Below are positions 28,295 to 36,289 of a stretch of DNA of 38,123 nt, piece by piece (positions within the stretch are counted from its first letter, which is position 1; every line of letters begins with the position of its first letter). The stretch lies in the IMG/VR virus record IMGVR_UViG_3300025154_000241, positions 1 through 38,123 of that record; one strand, written 5' to 3'. The position numbers were made by a program, and so were the translations under genes. Under the pieces are notes generated by a model. It was not told where the DNA came from. It did no database searches and saw nothing but the letters and a program-made list of their open reading frames with translations. This stretch comes from a virus.

Positions 28295-31018
28295 TTATTG
28301 CCCTCCCGCTAATGTAGTAAAACCCTTCGCCGGAATTGCCGTGCCCGCCGTTTCGCTCCCCGGCCTCCACTGCTTTTCTGCCGTTTCGCCGTTGTAAATT
28401 GCGATCAGAATACTGCGGCACTGATGATGGGCCGGGGGTGTCATTTCCTTTAACCGGGGGTTATCCTTATCGAGATACTCCCCGTTATGAAACTCGCAAA
28501 ACGCAGATGTTCTATCGTCAAGCACGGCTTCAAATGTATAGCCCGTCAATGTTTCAAGAATTTCAGGCTCGTTATATTGCTCCATTCTGCCCTGATTGTA
28601 TGCGTCCGAGTAGTTAGTCCGTATAATCGTATTAATATGCCATTGACTACCGATTGATTTGCCTAAATCTTCGGGAGCCAGGTATTCATCGTATAGCTTT
28701 TTAAGCGCGAACTTAGTACCCTCTACATTGCCCGTGCTAATCCCCGTAGATATAATATTCTGTGCCTTTTTAATTACATCCTTTTCAAAGTTCCCGGCGA
28801 TTGTAAAGCTCTGTTTGTCAATGGCCTTAATCTGGTCTTTCGGCATCGCCACTTTTTTCTTAAAATATTTTAACGCTTCTTCGTGAGGCAGCGGCTTAAC
28901 CGGGATTGTTATCTCGGCAAGTTTTAATTCCTGTTTCGCCGTATCCGCCTCGTCCTTTACATTAACTTTCCCGATTAGATACCCGTTGTAATATATATCC
29001 TTCATCCAGTTCTGATAATTAAACATGTTTAATTTAATCTTGATTTCCCCTGCGGTATTAAACATGTCGTATGTTAATCCGTACTTGCCGACTAAACTGT
29101 CGTACTGCCGGAGCATACTATCCCGGATACCGAGTACGACCTCGGAGCCATCCCGGACATATTCGCCCTCGTAATCATCCATCTGCTCGGCAAGTCGTAT
29201 AAAATTAACGCGTGGATGCTTCTCCTGCAATTTAAGCAGTTTATTAATATACTCGGCCCCATTAAATGCCATATAATCGGCGTTCTCGGCTTCGGGCATA
29301 TCATCCCATGGCTTTTTGGGTTTCGTGCTCTCCGTGGGCTTGTTTGCGTCCTCGGCGGGTGTAACATCGGGGTTCCCCTCGCCACCCTGAACCGGGTTCG
29401 CCGTTGTCGGGGTCGTGGTTCCCGCCGCACCCATTAATTTCTCCGCGACTTCTGGTTTAATGTTAAAAAAGTTTATTAACATTTGTACGCCCGTTGCCCT
29501 CGGTATAGTTCCATTTGCCACGCTTTGAATTATATCAACTGCCGCCGTAATTTGTGCGCCATTAAGCACATTCTCCGTCGTAGTGCTTATCACCTGTGCG
29601 CCGCCCTTCTCTCCACTGGCTATCGGCGTAGCCGTGATGTCGCCAGGTGCCTCCGTTCCATCCTCGGCAATAGTGGCTTCGTTAATTTTATCGCCTATCG
29701 CCGGGTATCCTAACTGCTCACGGCAAAACTCCATATCGGTATAATTCTTCCGTGGGTCTAATATTCCGCTTTCAACATCAATTTTGAACCTGTCCGATTT
29801 GTCTTTCGGCTTTTCATCCGTCACTAAATTTAATTCAAATAGCGGTAGGCGGCGAAGATTTAAAAAGTTATATCCTAATATCGGGGCGATTATATGCGTG
29901 TTAACTTTACCTTCAAGGCTGGTTTTATCCCCGGTCATCGTAACCATTAACTGATCCGACCGCTTATCCGCTAAATTAAATGTGCCATTGTCCGCATCCA
30001 AAATATGGGAGAGGAAGCCCATCGCCTTGGCAATCTGTTTATCAATCGCAATTTCCCACGCATCCCAAAACCCGCTATCCGTAGGAATAGGCACGGAGAA
30101 TATATCTTCCTTGCTGGCGATATTATCTTTGGCAAGCGTTGTTATCGCTCCAGCAAGAGCCTTTCTAATATTATTTAAAACCTTGTCTGTTTCGGCGGTT
30201 CCCTCTTTCTGCACCAACGCTATTATGCGCTGTATCGCCATCTTCTCGCCGTAGGACGCTCTCCAAGTTTGCATCTTTTTCTTTACAATCCAGTACGGGT
30301 ATGCCGCCGCATAATCCCCGGTGCCATAGTAATTCTGCCGCATTACATACGGGTATGTCCATAATACAAATTTGCTTATCGGCTCTAATTTGTACCCGCT
30401 TAATGTCTGGCTGTTTTGGTTCTGGTATATCGTTGTTAATCTGCCATAATCATCCCGCCTGAACCCGATCATACGCTGGTCTATATCTTTAAATCCCTTG
30501 TAATACCAAAGTCCGCCATACTCCTGCTTCTTGCATACATCCATAATTTTTTCGATTAAACTAAACCCGATATACGGAGCGTCAAGCATTTTGCGGAGAG
30601 TGTCGGTAAACTTTTCGTCAAGCCCGTATTCAAGGTTCCAGTATAAAAATTCAATAGCACGCTTTTGTTCATCGCTTATCTGCCCTTTTATCGGCTCGCC
30701 GTTGTCATCGAAAACATCCGGCTGCTCTTTAATCTTCCAGCCGCCGCTAAGCAGAATATTGTCCCTGGTCTTGCGGCAGAGCCTAACCTGCGGGTCAAAC
30801 TCCATATCGAAATAGGTTTCAATGCCCTGTTTACTCGCAACGGTATCAAAGTTTAAATCATCACTGTCGTATTTTCGCATCGCATAGGCCATCTCGCCAT
30901 ACATCGGCATTTCGGTTATCGGTTTTATGTCTCCCTCGGCAAGTTTGACCTGCTTCGCTTCCGTTGTTAATTTGTTTATGCCGGGAGCGCTGGCCCTGAA
31001 TAAATCCCGTATGCTCAT
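28295..31018 (-). CDS. Portal protein fused to a MuF minor head domain
   Basis: The 907-residue protein starts with a portal domain (about 1-460: FDMEFDPQVRLCRKTRDNIL, MIGFRRDDYGRLTTIYQNQN, KQIAKAMGFLSHILDADNGT) like the Mu gp29/DUF935 portals. A low-complexity linker (about 540-590, Pro/Thr/Glu-rich) leads to a C-terminal MuF domain with IIRTNYSDAYNQGRMEQYNE and the motif LDDRTSAFCEFHNG, then PAHHQCRSILIAI. Portal and MuF are separate genes in Mu and SPP1. The fusion keeps them one to one in the capsid. The start overlaps the terminase stop (TAATG). Confidence 0.9.
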   Translation of the reverse strand: MSIRDLFRASAPGINKLTTEAKQVKLAEGDIKPITEMPMYGEMAYAMRKYDSDDLNFDTVASKQGIETYFDMEFDPQVRLCRKTRDNILLSGGWKIKEQPDVFDDNGEPIKGQISDEQKRAIEFLYWNLEYGLDEKFTDTLRKMLDAPYIGFSLIEKIMDVCKKQEYGGLWYYKGFKDIDQRMIGFRRDDYGRLTTIYQNQNSQTLSGYKLEPISKFVLWTYPYVMRQNYYGTGDYAAAYPYWIVKKKMQTWRASYGEKMAIQRIIALVQKEGTAETDKVLNNIRKALAGAITTLAKDNIASKEDIFSVPIPTDSGFWDAWEIAIDKQIAKAMGFLSHILDADNGTFNLADKRSDQLMVTMTGDKTSLEGKVNTHIIAPILGYNFLNLRRLPLFELNLVTDEKPKDKSDRFKIDVESGILDPRKNYTDMEFCREQLGYPAIGDKINEATIAEDGTEAPGDITATPIASGEKGGAQVISTTTENVLNGAQITAAVDIIQSVANGTIPRATGVQMLINFFNIKPEVAEKLMGAAGTTTPTTANPVQGGEGNPDVTPAEDANKPTESTKPKKPWDDMPEAENADYMAFNGAEYINKLLKLQEKHPRVNFIRLAEQMDDYEGEYVRDGSEVVLGIRDSMLRQYDSLVGKYGLTYDMFNTAGEIKIKLNMFNYQNWMKDIYYNGYLIGKVNVKDEADTAKQELKLAEITIPVKPLPHEEALKYFKKKVAMPKDQIKAIDKQSFTIAGNFEKDVIKKAQNIISTGISTGNVEGTKFALKKLYDEYLAPEDLGKSIGSQWHINTIIRTNYSDAYNQGRMEQYNEPEILETLTGYTFEAVLDDRTSAFCEFHNGEYLDKDNPRLKEMTPPAHHQCRSILIAIYNGETAEKQWRPGSETAGTAIPAKGFTTLAGGQ

Positions 31019-32511
31019 TAAACAAATACCCCCTCGATCTCGGCCATGTCGTTAATCGGGGCATCATCCTCGGCCCGGTCCCGGTTCGTGCCGTAGAACG
31101 CCTCTAATTCGCTTGCCGTGAAGCGTGGACGGATACCAAACCGGGACTGTAATGCTATTCCGGTGGAGATTATACAATCATCGTTATAAGAGGTGGCGGC
31201 GTTAGTGCTACCCTTGTCATCGTAGTTATATACAAACAGCTCGTTATACAGCGTTTCGGAGTGTATAATTAGCTTCCCTTTACGGATTAGCTCTTCCATA
31301 TCGTTAATCATCCTGGGCTTTGTTATACTGTCGGTTTCCCAGTATTTGCCCTTGTCGGTTTTCCACACCTTTATTCCGTGTATCTTCTCAAGCTCAAATA
31401 TCGCGGTCGCTCCGTACTTTTCATACTCAATTGATGGGTTATTAACCGTGCATCCGCAAGTCTTTAAATACTCGTATAACTCTTTAATCTTTAAAGCGAA
31501 TATATCCGGGGGGAATTGACCTCTCAATTCTGCGACCTGCTCAATGCTGTCGGTGGTGTATGCGTACGCCTGTTTAACGGAGTAATCGGCCCCGCTTCCG
31601 CTTGCCGTGTCGCCGCCTAACAGAATTGCTTCCCCGGCTTTCGGTTGCCTGTATATCTTAATCTCATTCATTGCATGTATGGGTTCGCAAATATTCCCGG
31701 CTTGTTTACGGACATCCTCGGCGGCGAATACCGGGCGGCCCGTCTGAATGAATCCTTCATCTGGATTAGAGGGGAACTCCTGCGCGAATATTGCCGGGCT
31801 GTAATTCTGCCGCTCCCGTTCAATCCACGCCTGATCCCTGTCCGGTCTGTCCTTCCAGGAAAAAAACAGCTTTTTAAAATTATTAGTTCCCGTCCATAGT
31901 TTATGAAATTTATTACCCTGCCCCTTGGCTGTCGATATAATTATTATTTTGCGCGCCTGCGGCATAATAGCGGAAAATATTTCTTCGTCATACTGGGCCG
32001 ATGCGAATTCGTCAAGTATTGTCAAGGCGGATGTCCTTCCCCTACCAGCGTCCTTTCCCGCCGGAAGGGATATAAACTCGCTTCCGTTGGCATATTTGCG
32101 GTGCCGGGTATTATCGGGATCGCTTACTTTCGGTCTTAACCAGTCCGGCAATTCATCTTCTCCGATGCGTAGCCGAGATAGTATGTCTACGCTGTATTCC
32201 TGATTTTGGCTTATTGCAAGCACCGTTTTGTTCCCCTGCCTCATTAACCAAGAGGCGTAAGCCACGGCACACCATGTAATGCCCTCCTGCCGAGCCTTGT
32301 ATATAATGGTGGCGTCATTTTCGTGGACGGTCGTCAAAAACAACCTTTGCATTTTCCAAAGCGCAAACGGGATTATGCCTAATTTTTCATCCTTAATCTT
32401 CCAGAAATTGTTAATATAAAATATCGGGTCGTAGCCGATTTGTATCTTAATCCCTTCAAGTGGGTACTGTTGTAGGTATGCCGCGTAGTTAGTGGCCGTT
32501 GATGCTTGCAT
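31018..32511 (-). CDS. terL: Terminase large subunit
   Basis: The 497-residue protein has the ATPase motifs of TerL: the modified Walker A KARQEGIT (72-79), Walker B LTILDEFA (163-170; D167, E168) and the coupling-type STAKG (193-197). The nuclease domain has GGDTASGSGADYS (299-311; D301), IEYEKYG (361-367) and YNDDC (442-446), the three acidic positions of the RNase H-like fold. It packages DNA through the portal and cuts concatemers. The KARQxGIT form is common in phages related to Mu-type or headful packaging. Confidence 0.94.
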   Translation of the reverse strand: MQASTATNYAAYLQQYPLEGIKIQIGYDPIFYINNFWKIKDEKLGIIPFALWKMQRLFLTTVHENDATIIYKARQEGITWCAVAYASWLMRQGNKTVLAISQNQEYSVDILSRLRIGEDELPDWLRPKVSDPDNTRHRKYANGSEFISLPAGKDAGRGRTSALTILDEFASAQYDEEIFSAIMPQARKIIIISTAKGQGNKFHKLWTGTNNFKKLFFSWKDRPDRDQAWIERERQNYSPAIFAQEFPSNPDEGFIQTGRPVFAAEDVRKQAGNICEPIHAMNEIKIYRQPKAGEAILLGGDTASGSGADYSVKQAYAYTTDSIEQVAELRGQFPPDIFALKIKELYEYLKTCGCTVNNPSIEYEKYGATAIFELEKIHGIKVWKTDKGKYWETDSITKPRMINDMEELIRKGKLIIHSETLYNELFVYNYDDKGSTNAATSYNDDCIISTGIALQSRFGIRPRFTASELEAFYGTNRDRAEDDAPINDMAEIEGVFV

Positions 32512-32939
32512 TATTTCAGATGCCCGATTATGCGGTTATTAAACGATTCGAGCGCGGCCTTGGCTTCGGGGTCAAGCTGGATTTGCGCCCGAATATCAAT
32601 ATTGATTTTCGTTTCGGTGGATTGAATATTAGCGTCAAGCTCAATGCGCTGTGCCGCCTTGCCTTCCGTGCGGTCGATTAATTCTTTAATCGCGGTCACA
32701 TCCCCGTTATAAGCCATTTGAACCAAACGCTTAGCAACGGCCTCGGCTTTCTTAATCGTTTCGCCGGTGCCGTCTATTTTAACTTTCTTTTTTAATTCGC
32801 GGTTAATAAAATTGATAATTGAGATGGGCCTGCCGCTGGGATTCCCTGACTGGCCGGGCCTAAAGCGCGTTGATACTGGCGGCCTGCCATATCCGGGCTT
32901 CGGATCCTGATTTTTCCCTGTTTCCAGCGTATCGCTCAT
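32511..32939 (-). CDS. Small terminase-type protein (DUF5681)
   Basis: I choose ATG 32939-32937 (142 residues), which has GAGGGGG upstream. The N-terminus KPGYGRPPVSTRFRPGQSGN followed by PSGRP is the signature of DUF5681, often found directly before large terminases. The rest has helices (AEAVAKRLVQMAYNGDVTAI) and an acidic region. The gene overlaps terL by TAATG. The role as the DNA-recognising small subunit is inferred from position. Confidence 0.82.
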   Translation of the reverse strand: MSDTLETGKNQDPKPGYGRPPVSTRFRPGQSGNPSGRPISIINFINRELKKKVKIDGTGETIKKAEAVAKRLVQMAYNGDVTAIKELIDRTEGKAAQRIELDANIQSTETKINIDIRAQIQLDPEAKAALESFNNRIIGHLK

Positions 32940-32949
32940 TATCCCCCTC

Positions 32950-32985
32950 AAAATAAAAGCGGAAGCTCCAAATGGAACCTCCGCT
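32950..32985 (-). terminator. Intrinsic terminator at the entrance of the late operon
   Basis: On the minus strand AGCGGAGGTTCC (32985-32974) and GGAGCTTCCGCT (32969-32958) pair over 12 bp, two of them G-U, with the loop ATTT and a following TTTATTTT. This is a textbook Rho-independent terminator. It lies after the promoter at 33038-33066 and before the small terminase gene. Confidence 0.88.
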
Positions 32986-33037
32986 CAATAGTCGCGAGTA
33001 AATATTAAATTATGGGCCGCTGCCCGGTTACAAAAGA

Positions 33038-33066
33038 ATTATAACCCCTGCCGGGTCAAAAGTCAA
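33038..33066 (-). promoter_or_regulatory. Strong promoter before the late genes
   Basis: TTGACT (33066-33061), 17-base spacer, TATAAT (33043-33038) on the minus strand. Transcription should begin near 33031. The RNA would meet the terminator at 32985-32950 after about 50 bases. Confidence 0.88.
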
Positions 33067-33074
33067 ATATTATT

Positions 33075-33338
33075 TTAACCGTTGATTTTGCGCGTGTCAA
33101 AATTATAATCAGCCCCGTTCTTTGCCACCCTCACACTTTCTGGTTTTATGCCCTTCCCCACTATCTCGATGCGCCCTTCATCAAACCAATCGGTATCGGG
33201 CCGTTTTCCGTCCTTTCCCATTTTAGGAGCGATGCCATAGGTGTTACATCCAAATACATGTTCGCACCTGCCTACAAGCACCCCCTTAATGCCAGTGATT
33301 TTGTCCTTCGCTTCTTTTCCAAGTTCAAATAAAAACAT
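33075..33338 (-). CDS. Conserved small phage protein, 87 residues
   Basis: The product (FELGKEAKDKITGIKGVLVG, CEHVFGCNTYGIAP, DTDWFDEGRIEIV) has a pattern I recall from small phage proteins near methylases or terminases: LGxxxKDxITGxKG, then GCxxY and WFDE. The fold is probably an SH3-like barrel. AGGAGG lies eight bases before the ATG. Function unknown. Confidence 0.8.
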   Translation of the reverse strand: MFLFELGKEAKDKITGIKGVLVGRCEHVFGCNTYGIAPKMGKDGKRPDTDWFDEGRIEIVGKGIKPESVRVAKNGADYNFDTRKING

Positions 33339-33353
33339 AATAGATACCTCCTG

Positions 33354-33509
33354 TTATTTTGTTAATTTCTTCTTAAAACTGATCAATATTTTTTCCGTAT
33401 CGCCCTCGCCGCGAACCTCGTACCAGATTCGCTTATCCCGGCAGGCTTGCTGAATCTCCGGCAGGCTTGCCCGGTTCAATGTTTCAATGGCCTCGTCAAC
33501 GCTAATCAT
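33354..33509 (-). CDS. 51-residue hypothetical protein
   Basis: The start ATG 33509-33507 overlaps the stop of the zinc-ribbon gene (ATGA); a longer reading would overlap more. The product (ISVDEAIETLNRASLPEIQQ; WYEVRGEGDTEKILISF) has a helix then a beta-hairpin. Family not recognised. Confidence 0.65.
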   Translation of the reverse strand: MISVDEAIETLNRASLPEIQQACRDKRIWYEVRGEGDTEKILISFKKKLTK

Positions 33510-33658
33510 ATTTCCACATACCCGGCCCATTCCGCTTTCGTCCACCACCTGCCGTGATAGTAATGCCGCTTGCAATCGGGGCAGTAATAATTGCGCTCCG
33601 CGCCGAGTCCCCCGGTAATATCCGTTAATTTACGGCTTCCGCATTGGCAGGGGTTCAT
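33506..33658 (-). CDS. Small zinc-ribbon protein, 50 residues
   Basis: ATG 33658-33656 overlaps the methyltransferase stop (ATGA). The product has CQCGS near the start and YYCPDCKRHYYHGRWW later, a two-knuckle zinc ribbon. It probably folds around one zinc ion. The role is unknown. It could assist the methyltransferase upstream, but there is no direct evidence. Confidence 0.75.
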   Translation of the reverse strand: MNPCQCGSRKLTDITGGLGAERNYYCPDCKRHYYHGRWWTKAEWAGYVEI

Positions 33659-34929
33659 AATTTTACCCGCTGCTTTCCGGTATAATCTTCCCACCGCTTA
33701 CAAATAACCTCGCAATAATGCGGGTCAATCTCCATGCCGTAACATTTTCGGCTTGTTTTTTCGCAGGCTATAAGCGTGCTGCCGGAGCCGAGAAATAAAT
33801 CCATTATCATGTTTTCTTTTATGCTTGAGTTTAAAATAGCGTTTTCAATCAATTCAACGGGCTTCATGGTCGGATGTAATTCTGATTTTGACGGTTTCGG
33901 GATTTCCCAGATAGATTTTAAATATTTGCCTTTGCCATAGAAATTATGCTTTTTTTTCCAGCCATATAATATAGGCTCGTGTTGGTAATCGTAGTCAAGC
34001 CGCCCCATTGAAAATACAGGTGATGATTTTACCCATATAAGCTCGTGTTTAATCTGCCAATTTTCGCTCATCATCATCATCATCATCTGGTCGCCGCCCT
34101 GACACATGGTCATGTAAAAACTGCAATCATCTTTTGCCGATTCATACATGTTTTTAAAGGCTGGCCTCCATAATTTTTCTGAACATTCTTTTGCCGACAT
34201 ATTGTCCCCTTTGATGGGGCGACAAGTCTGGCGGAATTTCCCGCCAGACTTTTTATTCAATAAATCTTGGTCGGCACCATAATTAACCCCATACGGAGGG
34301 TCGGTAAATATCATGTCAGCCAATTCGCCATTCATTAATTTTGCCACATCTACATTGCTTGTGCTGTCCCCGCATAGCAGGCGGTGTTCTCCGAGCCGAA
34401 ACATATCCCCCGTCTTAATGTCTGTTTCAATTACTTCCGGCACTTCGTCTGCTTTCGGGTCTGGTTCGCTATAATAATTATCATTAAAATCTTTAAAATC
34501 TATCGCGTCAAATGAAAAATTCTCCTCGATGAACTCGGCGGGGATATGTGCCGCTTCCGAAAATTCGTATAAACCTTGCTCCGTTATCGTGTTAAATTGA
34601 GAGCTTGCCGATAATATTAACATTTTCGCTTCCGTAGCATTAGCCGCTTCAATCGGGCAGACCGGGAACTCGGCGGGGAGTTCAATGCCTTCCTGCTTCA
34701 TCTGCAAGAGCGTCAGCCGCCGCCCATGCCCGTCAAGTATAAAATTTTTATTAGTTTCCGTTTCGTGCCAGTAGAAAAAGGGGAAGGAAAATCCCTGCTT
34801 GAGTATCATCTTCTTAAGTTTATTATAATTCTTTTTCGACATCTCTTTCAGTGTGCCCTGGAACTCGGTTAATTTTTCCAGCGGCAGGTTATGCGCACCC
34901 TTGCATTTGATTGTTACTGTTTCGCTCAC
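33655..34929 (-). CDS. ParB-like domain fused to DNA methyltransferase
   Basis: The start is GTG 34929-34927, with GAGGTG upstream. Residues 12-110 are ParB/sulfiredoxin-like: YNKLKKMILKQGFSFPFFYW and ILDGHGRRLTLLQMKQEG with the typical GHGR box (67-70). After a linker the methyltransferase has GDMFRLGEHRLLCGDS (174-189), DPPYGVNY (210-217), HPTMKP (352-357) and DLFLGSGST (377-385). This is an N6A/N4C amino-methyltransferase of beta-class order. The ParB part may aid DNA binding. A run of six Met codons (282-287) comes from (ATG)6, an odd microsatellite. This is the second methyltransferase of the window. Confidence 0.92.
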   Translation of the reverse strand: MSETVTIKCKGAHNLPLEKLTEFQGTLKEMSKKNYNKLKKMILKQGFSFPFFYWHETETNKNFILDGHGRRLTLLQMKQEGIELPAEFPVCPIEAANATEAKMLILSASSQFNTITEQGLYEFSEAAHIPAEFIEENFSFDAIDFKDFNDNYYSEPDPKADEVPEVIETDIKTGDMFRLGEHRLLCGDSTSNVDVAKLMNGELADMIFTDPPYGVNYGADQDLLNKKSGGKFRQTCRPIKGDNMSAKECSEKLWRPAFKNMYESAKDDCSFYMTMCQGGDQMMMMMMSENWQIKHELIWVKSSPVFSMGRLDYDYQHEPILYGWKKKHNFYGKGKYLKSIWEIPKPSKSELHPTMKPVELIENAILNSSIKENMIMDLFLGSGSTLIACEKTSRKCYGMEIDPHYCEVICKRWEDYTGKQRVKL

Positions 34930-34932
34930 ATT

Positions 34933-35052
34933 TCACCTCGGATTAATTTTAGCACTTTCGACGGCGATGTCAATATTTTTTCTCGTCGGGTCGCGATGCA
35001 AATGGTGCCCCTTCGCAAAGTGCCGGATCAGGAACCGGATTAGCTTAAGCAT
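34933..35052 (-). CDS. 39-residue basic protein
   Basis: ATG 35052 has GGAGG six bases upstream and overlaps the end of the 57-residue gene. The product (MLKLIRFLIRHFAKGHHLHR, then DPTRKNIDIAVESA) has a hydrophobic, basic helix. Its last third contains the promoter of the methyltransferase gene. No family is recognised. Confidence 0.5.
   Translation of the reverse strand: MLKLIRFLIRHFAKGHHLHRDPTRKNIDIAVESAKINPR
34946..34973 (-). promoter_or_regulatory. Promoter inside the 39-residue ORF, for the ParB-methyltransferase
   Basis: TTGACA (34973-34968), 16-base spacer, TAAAAT (34951-34946) on the minus strand. Transcription would start near 34939, about ten bases before the GTG start, leaving the GAGGTG ribosome site near the very 5' end. 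Confidence 0.65.
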
Positions 35053-35218
35053 GGTTCGCCTCCGTTAATTTATTAACTGCAAATATAATCTCATTGATTT
35101 TGTCGTATATCCGCTGCCGCTCGGCATAAGTCATTTCCGCTTTAATCGGCTGCATGATATATTTGCCGTCTTCGGATGTGATATTCGGCCTTGCTATGCT
35201 TTCGAGAATGTCTATCAT
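35045..35218 (-). CDS. 57-residue hypothetical protein
   Basis: ATG 35218 lies just after the preceding TAA, with GGAGGAG upstream. The product (MIDILESIARPNITSEDGKY, MTYAERQRIYDKINEIIFAV) is helical, with an acidic first half. The family is not recognised. It overlaps the next ORF by eight bases. Confidence 0.6.
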   Translation of the reverse strand: MIDILESIARPNITSEDGKYIMQPIKAEMTYAERQRIYDKINEIIFAVNKLTEANHA

Positions 35219-35220
35219 TT

Positions 35221-35652
35221 TTAATATATCTCCTCCACGAAAATCAAATCAGGATATCTGTCCTTAAACAGCTTTACCTTATCCCTGTAATGTTGCTTCT
35301 TTTGTGTTGCAACACTTTTCACATCCAAAACCACAACCCGCCCCTGCTCGACATACTCAAAGTCTGCGGAGTAGGTCAAGGCGCGTTGCCCGGGCTTCTT
35401 ATCAAGTAGGATATACTTCGGATGCACTCGCAGGTTTTTAATCTCTTTCCGTGCCTGTCGGAACTTAAGAAGGATATAATGGTTCGCCTCAACCTTGCTC
35501 TGAAAAACATACCCCTCCAGGCGGGTGATAATATTATTGAACTTATTTCTCCGCTTCGGGGCCAGATATTCACAGCGGAGACATATCAGAATAGGACTCC
35601 CGTTCTCCACCGCCGGGCGCATGGGCAATTGACATTTCGGGCAGAGGGTCAT
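35221..35652 (-). CDS. DUF1064-family nuclease-like protein with zinc ribbon
   Basis: The 143-residue product starts with a CPKCQ...CLRC zinc ribbon (4-27). The DUF1064 core follows: FQSKVEANHYILLKFRQAR, IKNLRVHPKYILL, RALTYSADFEYVEQG and VVVLDVKSVATQKKQHYRDK. The Glu of KVEA, the Asp in ADF and the DVK motif match the active site of the VRR/Holliday-junction-resolvase type PD-(D/E)XK fold. It may cut branched DNA during replication or packaging. The start overlaps the preceding stop (ATGA). Confidence 0.88.
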   Translation of the reverse strand: MTLCPKCQLPMRPAVENGSPILICLRCEYLAPKRRNKFNNIITRLEGYVFQSKVEANHYILLKFRQARKEIKNLRVHPKYILLDKKPGQRALTYSADFEYVEQGRVVVLDVKSVATQKKQHYRDKVKLFKDRYPDLIFVEEIY

Positions 35653-35858
35653 TTCCTCACCCTCTCAATTTCCTTAATGTTGAAATACCCCCAGTCGTCG
35701 GGAAACTGAACGATGTAAAATATAAACTTTATCGGGCCTGCCGCCATTTTCATTATCGCATACGCACGAGCTATTACAACCCCGACCTTTCCACGGAACA
35801 ACACTTTGGGAGAATATTCATTCACCCTAACCGGTGTGCCGATTTTTAACTGTTTCAT
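35649..35858 (-). CDS. SH3-like small protein, 69 residues
   Basis: The product begins KQLKIGTPVRVNEYSPKVLF, then KVGVVIARAYAIM and FIFYIVQFPDDWGYFNIKEI. This KIGTPVRV...GKVGVV pattern suggests a small SH3-like beta barrel. The start overlaps the stop of a 14-codon ORF (ATGA). AGGAGG lies about 11 bases before. Role unknown. Confidence 0.7.
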   Translation of the reverse strand: MKQLKIGTPVRVNEYSPKVLFRGKVGVVIARAYAIMKMAAGPIKFIFYIVQFPDDWGYFNIKEIERVRK

Positions 35859-35899
35859 TTCCGTTTCATCCTCCTTTTATTCGCCGTGCTTCGGGTCAT
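35855..35899 (-). CDS. 14-residue basic mini-ORF with strong ribosome site
   Basis: ATG 35899-35897 follows AAAGGGGGAGAG, and the stop overlaps the next start (ATGA). The product (MTRSTANKRRMKRK) is highly basic. It may be a leader that couples translation to the SH3-like gene, or a chance ORF. Confidence 0.35.
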   Translation of the reverse strand: MTRSTANKRRMKRK

Positions 35900-35930
35900 C
35901 TCTCCCCCTTTTCGTTGTCAACGGAATGGT

Positions 35931-36104
35931 TCATTCGCCGTTCTCGGTGATACATATTTCGGGACGGATGTTGTTTCCATACTTTTTATGATTTTCAGGT
36001 AGTATGTCAGTATATGGATAATATTTACAGGCGCAGTCGGCCTCTAATAGCATCGGGCACCCGTCGCAATATTTCGGGTTATCGAGCTTCCCTTCAATCT
36101 TCAT
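35931..36104 (-). CDS. 57-residue Cys-containing protein
   Basis: ATG 36104 has AAGGAGG five bases upstream. The product has NPKYCDGCPMLLEADCACKY and one later Cys (PEICITENGE). The CxxC-x7-CxC spacing suggests metal binding. Such small CDGCP proteins are frequent in phage genomes. Function unknown. Confidence 0.7.
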   Translation of the reverse strand: MKIEGKLDNPKYCDGCPMLLEADCACKYYPYTDILPENHKKYGNNIRPEICITENGE

Positions 36105-36117
36105 CGTACCTCCTTAA

Positions 36118-36149
36118 AAGCCGGGGGTTCGGCGTCCTCGCCCCGGCTT
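36118..36149 (-). terminator. Intrinsic terminator-like hairpin in the accessory operon
   Basis: AAGCCGGGG (36149-36141) and CCCCGGCTT (36126-36118) pair perfectly with a 14-base loop, and the 3' side runs into TTTT. It lies after the 38-residue gene and before the 57-residue gene, so it may attenuate transcription within the accessory region. Confidence 0.65.
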
Positions 36150-36165
36150 GGTTGTTTTACTTGTC

Positions 36166-36282
36166 TTATTTGTCTTTCGAGGCCAAGCAAACGGTTCGCA
36201 AAGTATTTGCCCAGACCTGCGCCTCGTTGGCGTCTTTCGCATCTTCAACTTTTTTCTGAAGATACAATTTAAGGCTGTCCAT
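36166..36282 (-). CDS. 38-residue hypothetical protein
   Basis: ATG 36282 follows AAAGGAGGTGACGAACAA. The product (MDSLKLYLQKKVEDAKDANE, AQVWANTLRTVCLAS) is helical. The family is not recognised. The strong ribosome site supports it. Confidence 0.55.
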   Translation of the reverse strand: MDSLKLYLQKKVEDAKDANEAQVWANTLRTVCLASKDK

Positions 36283-36289
36283 TTGTTCG

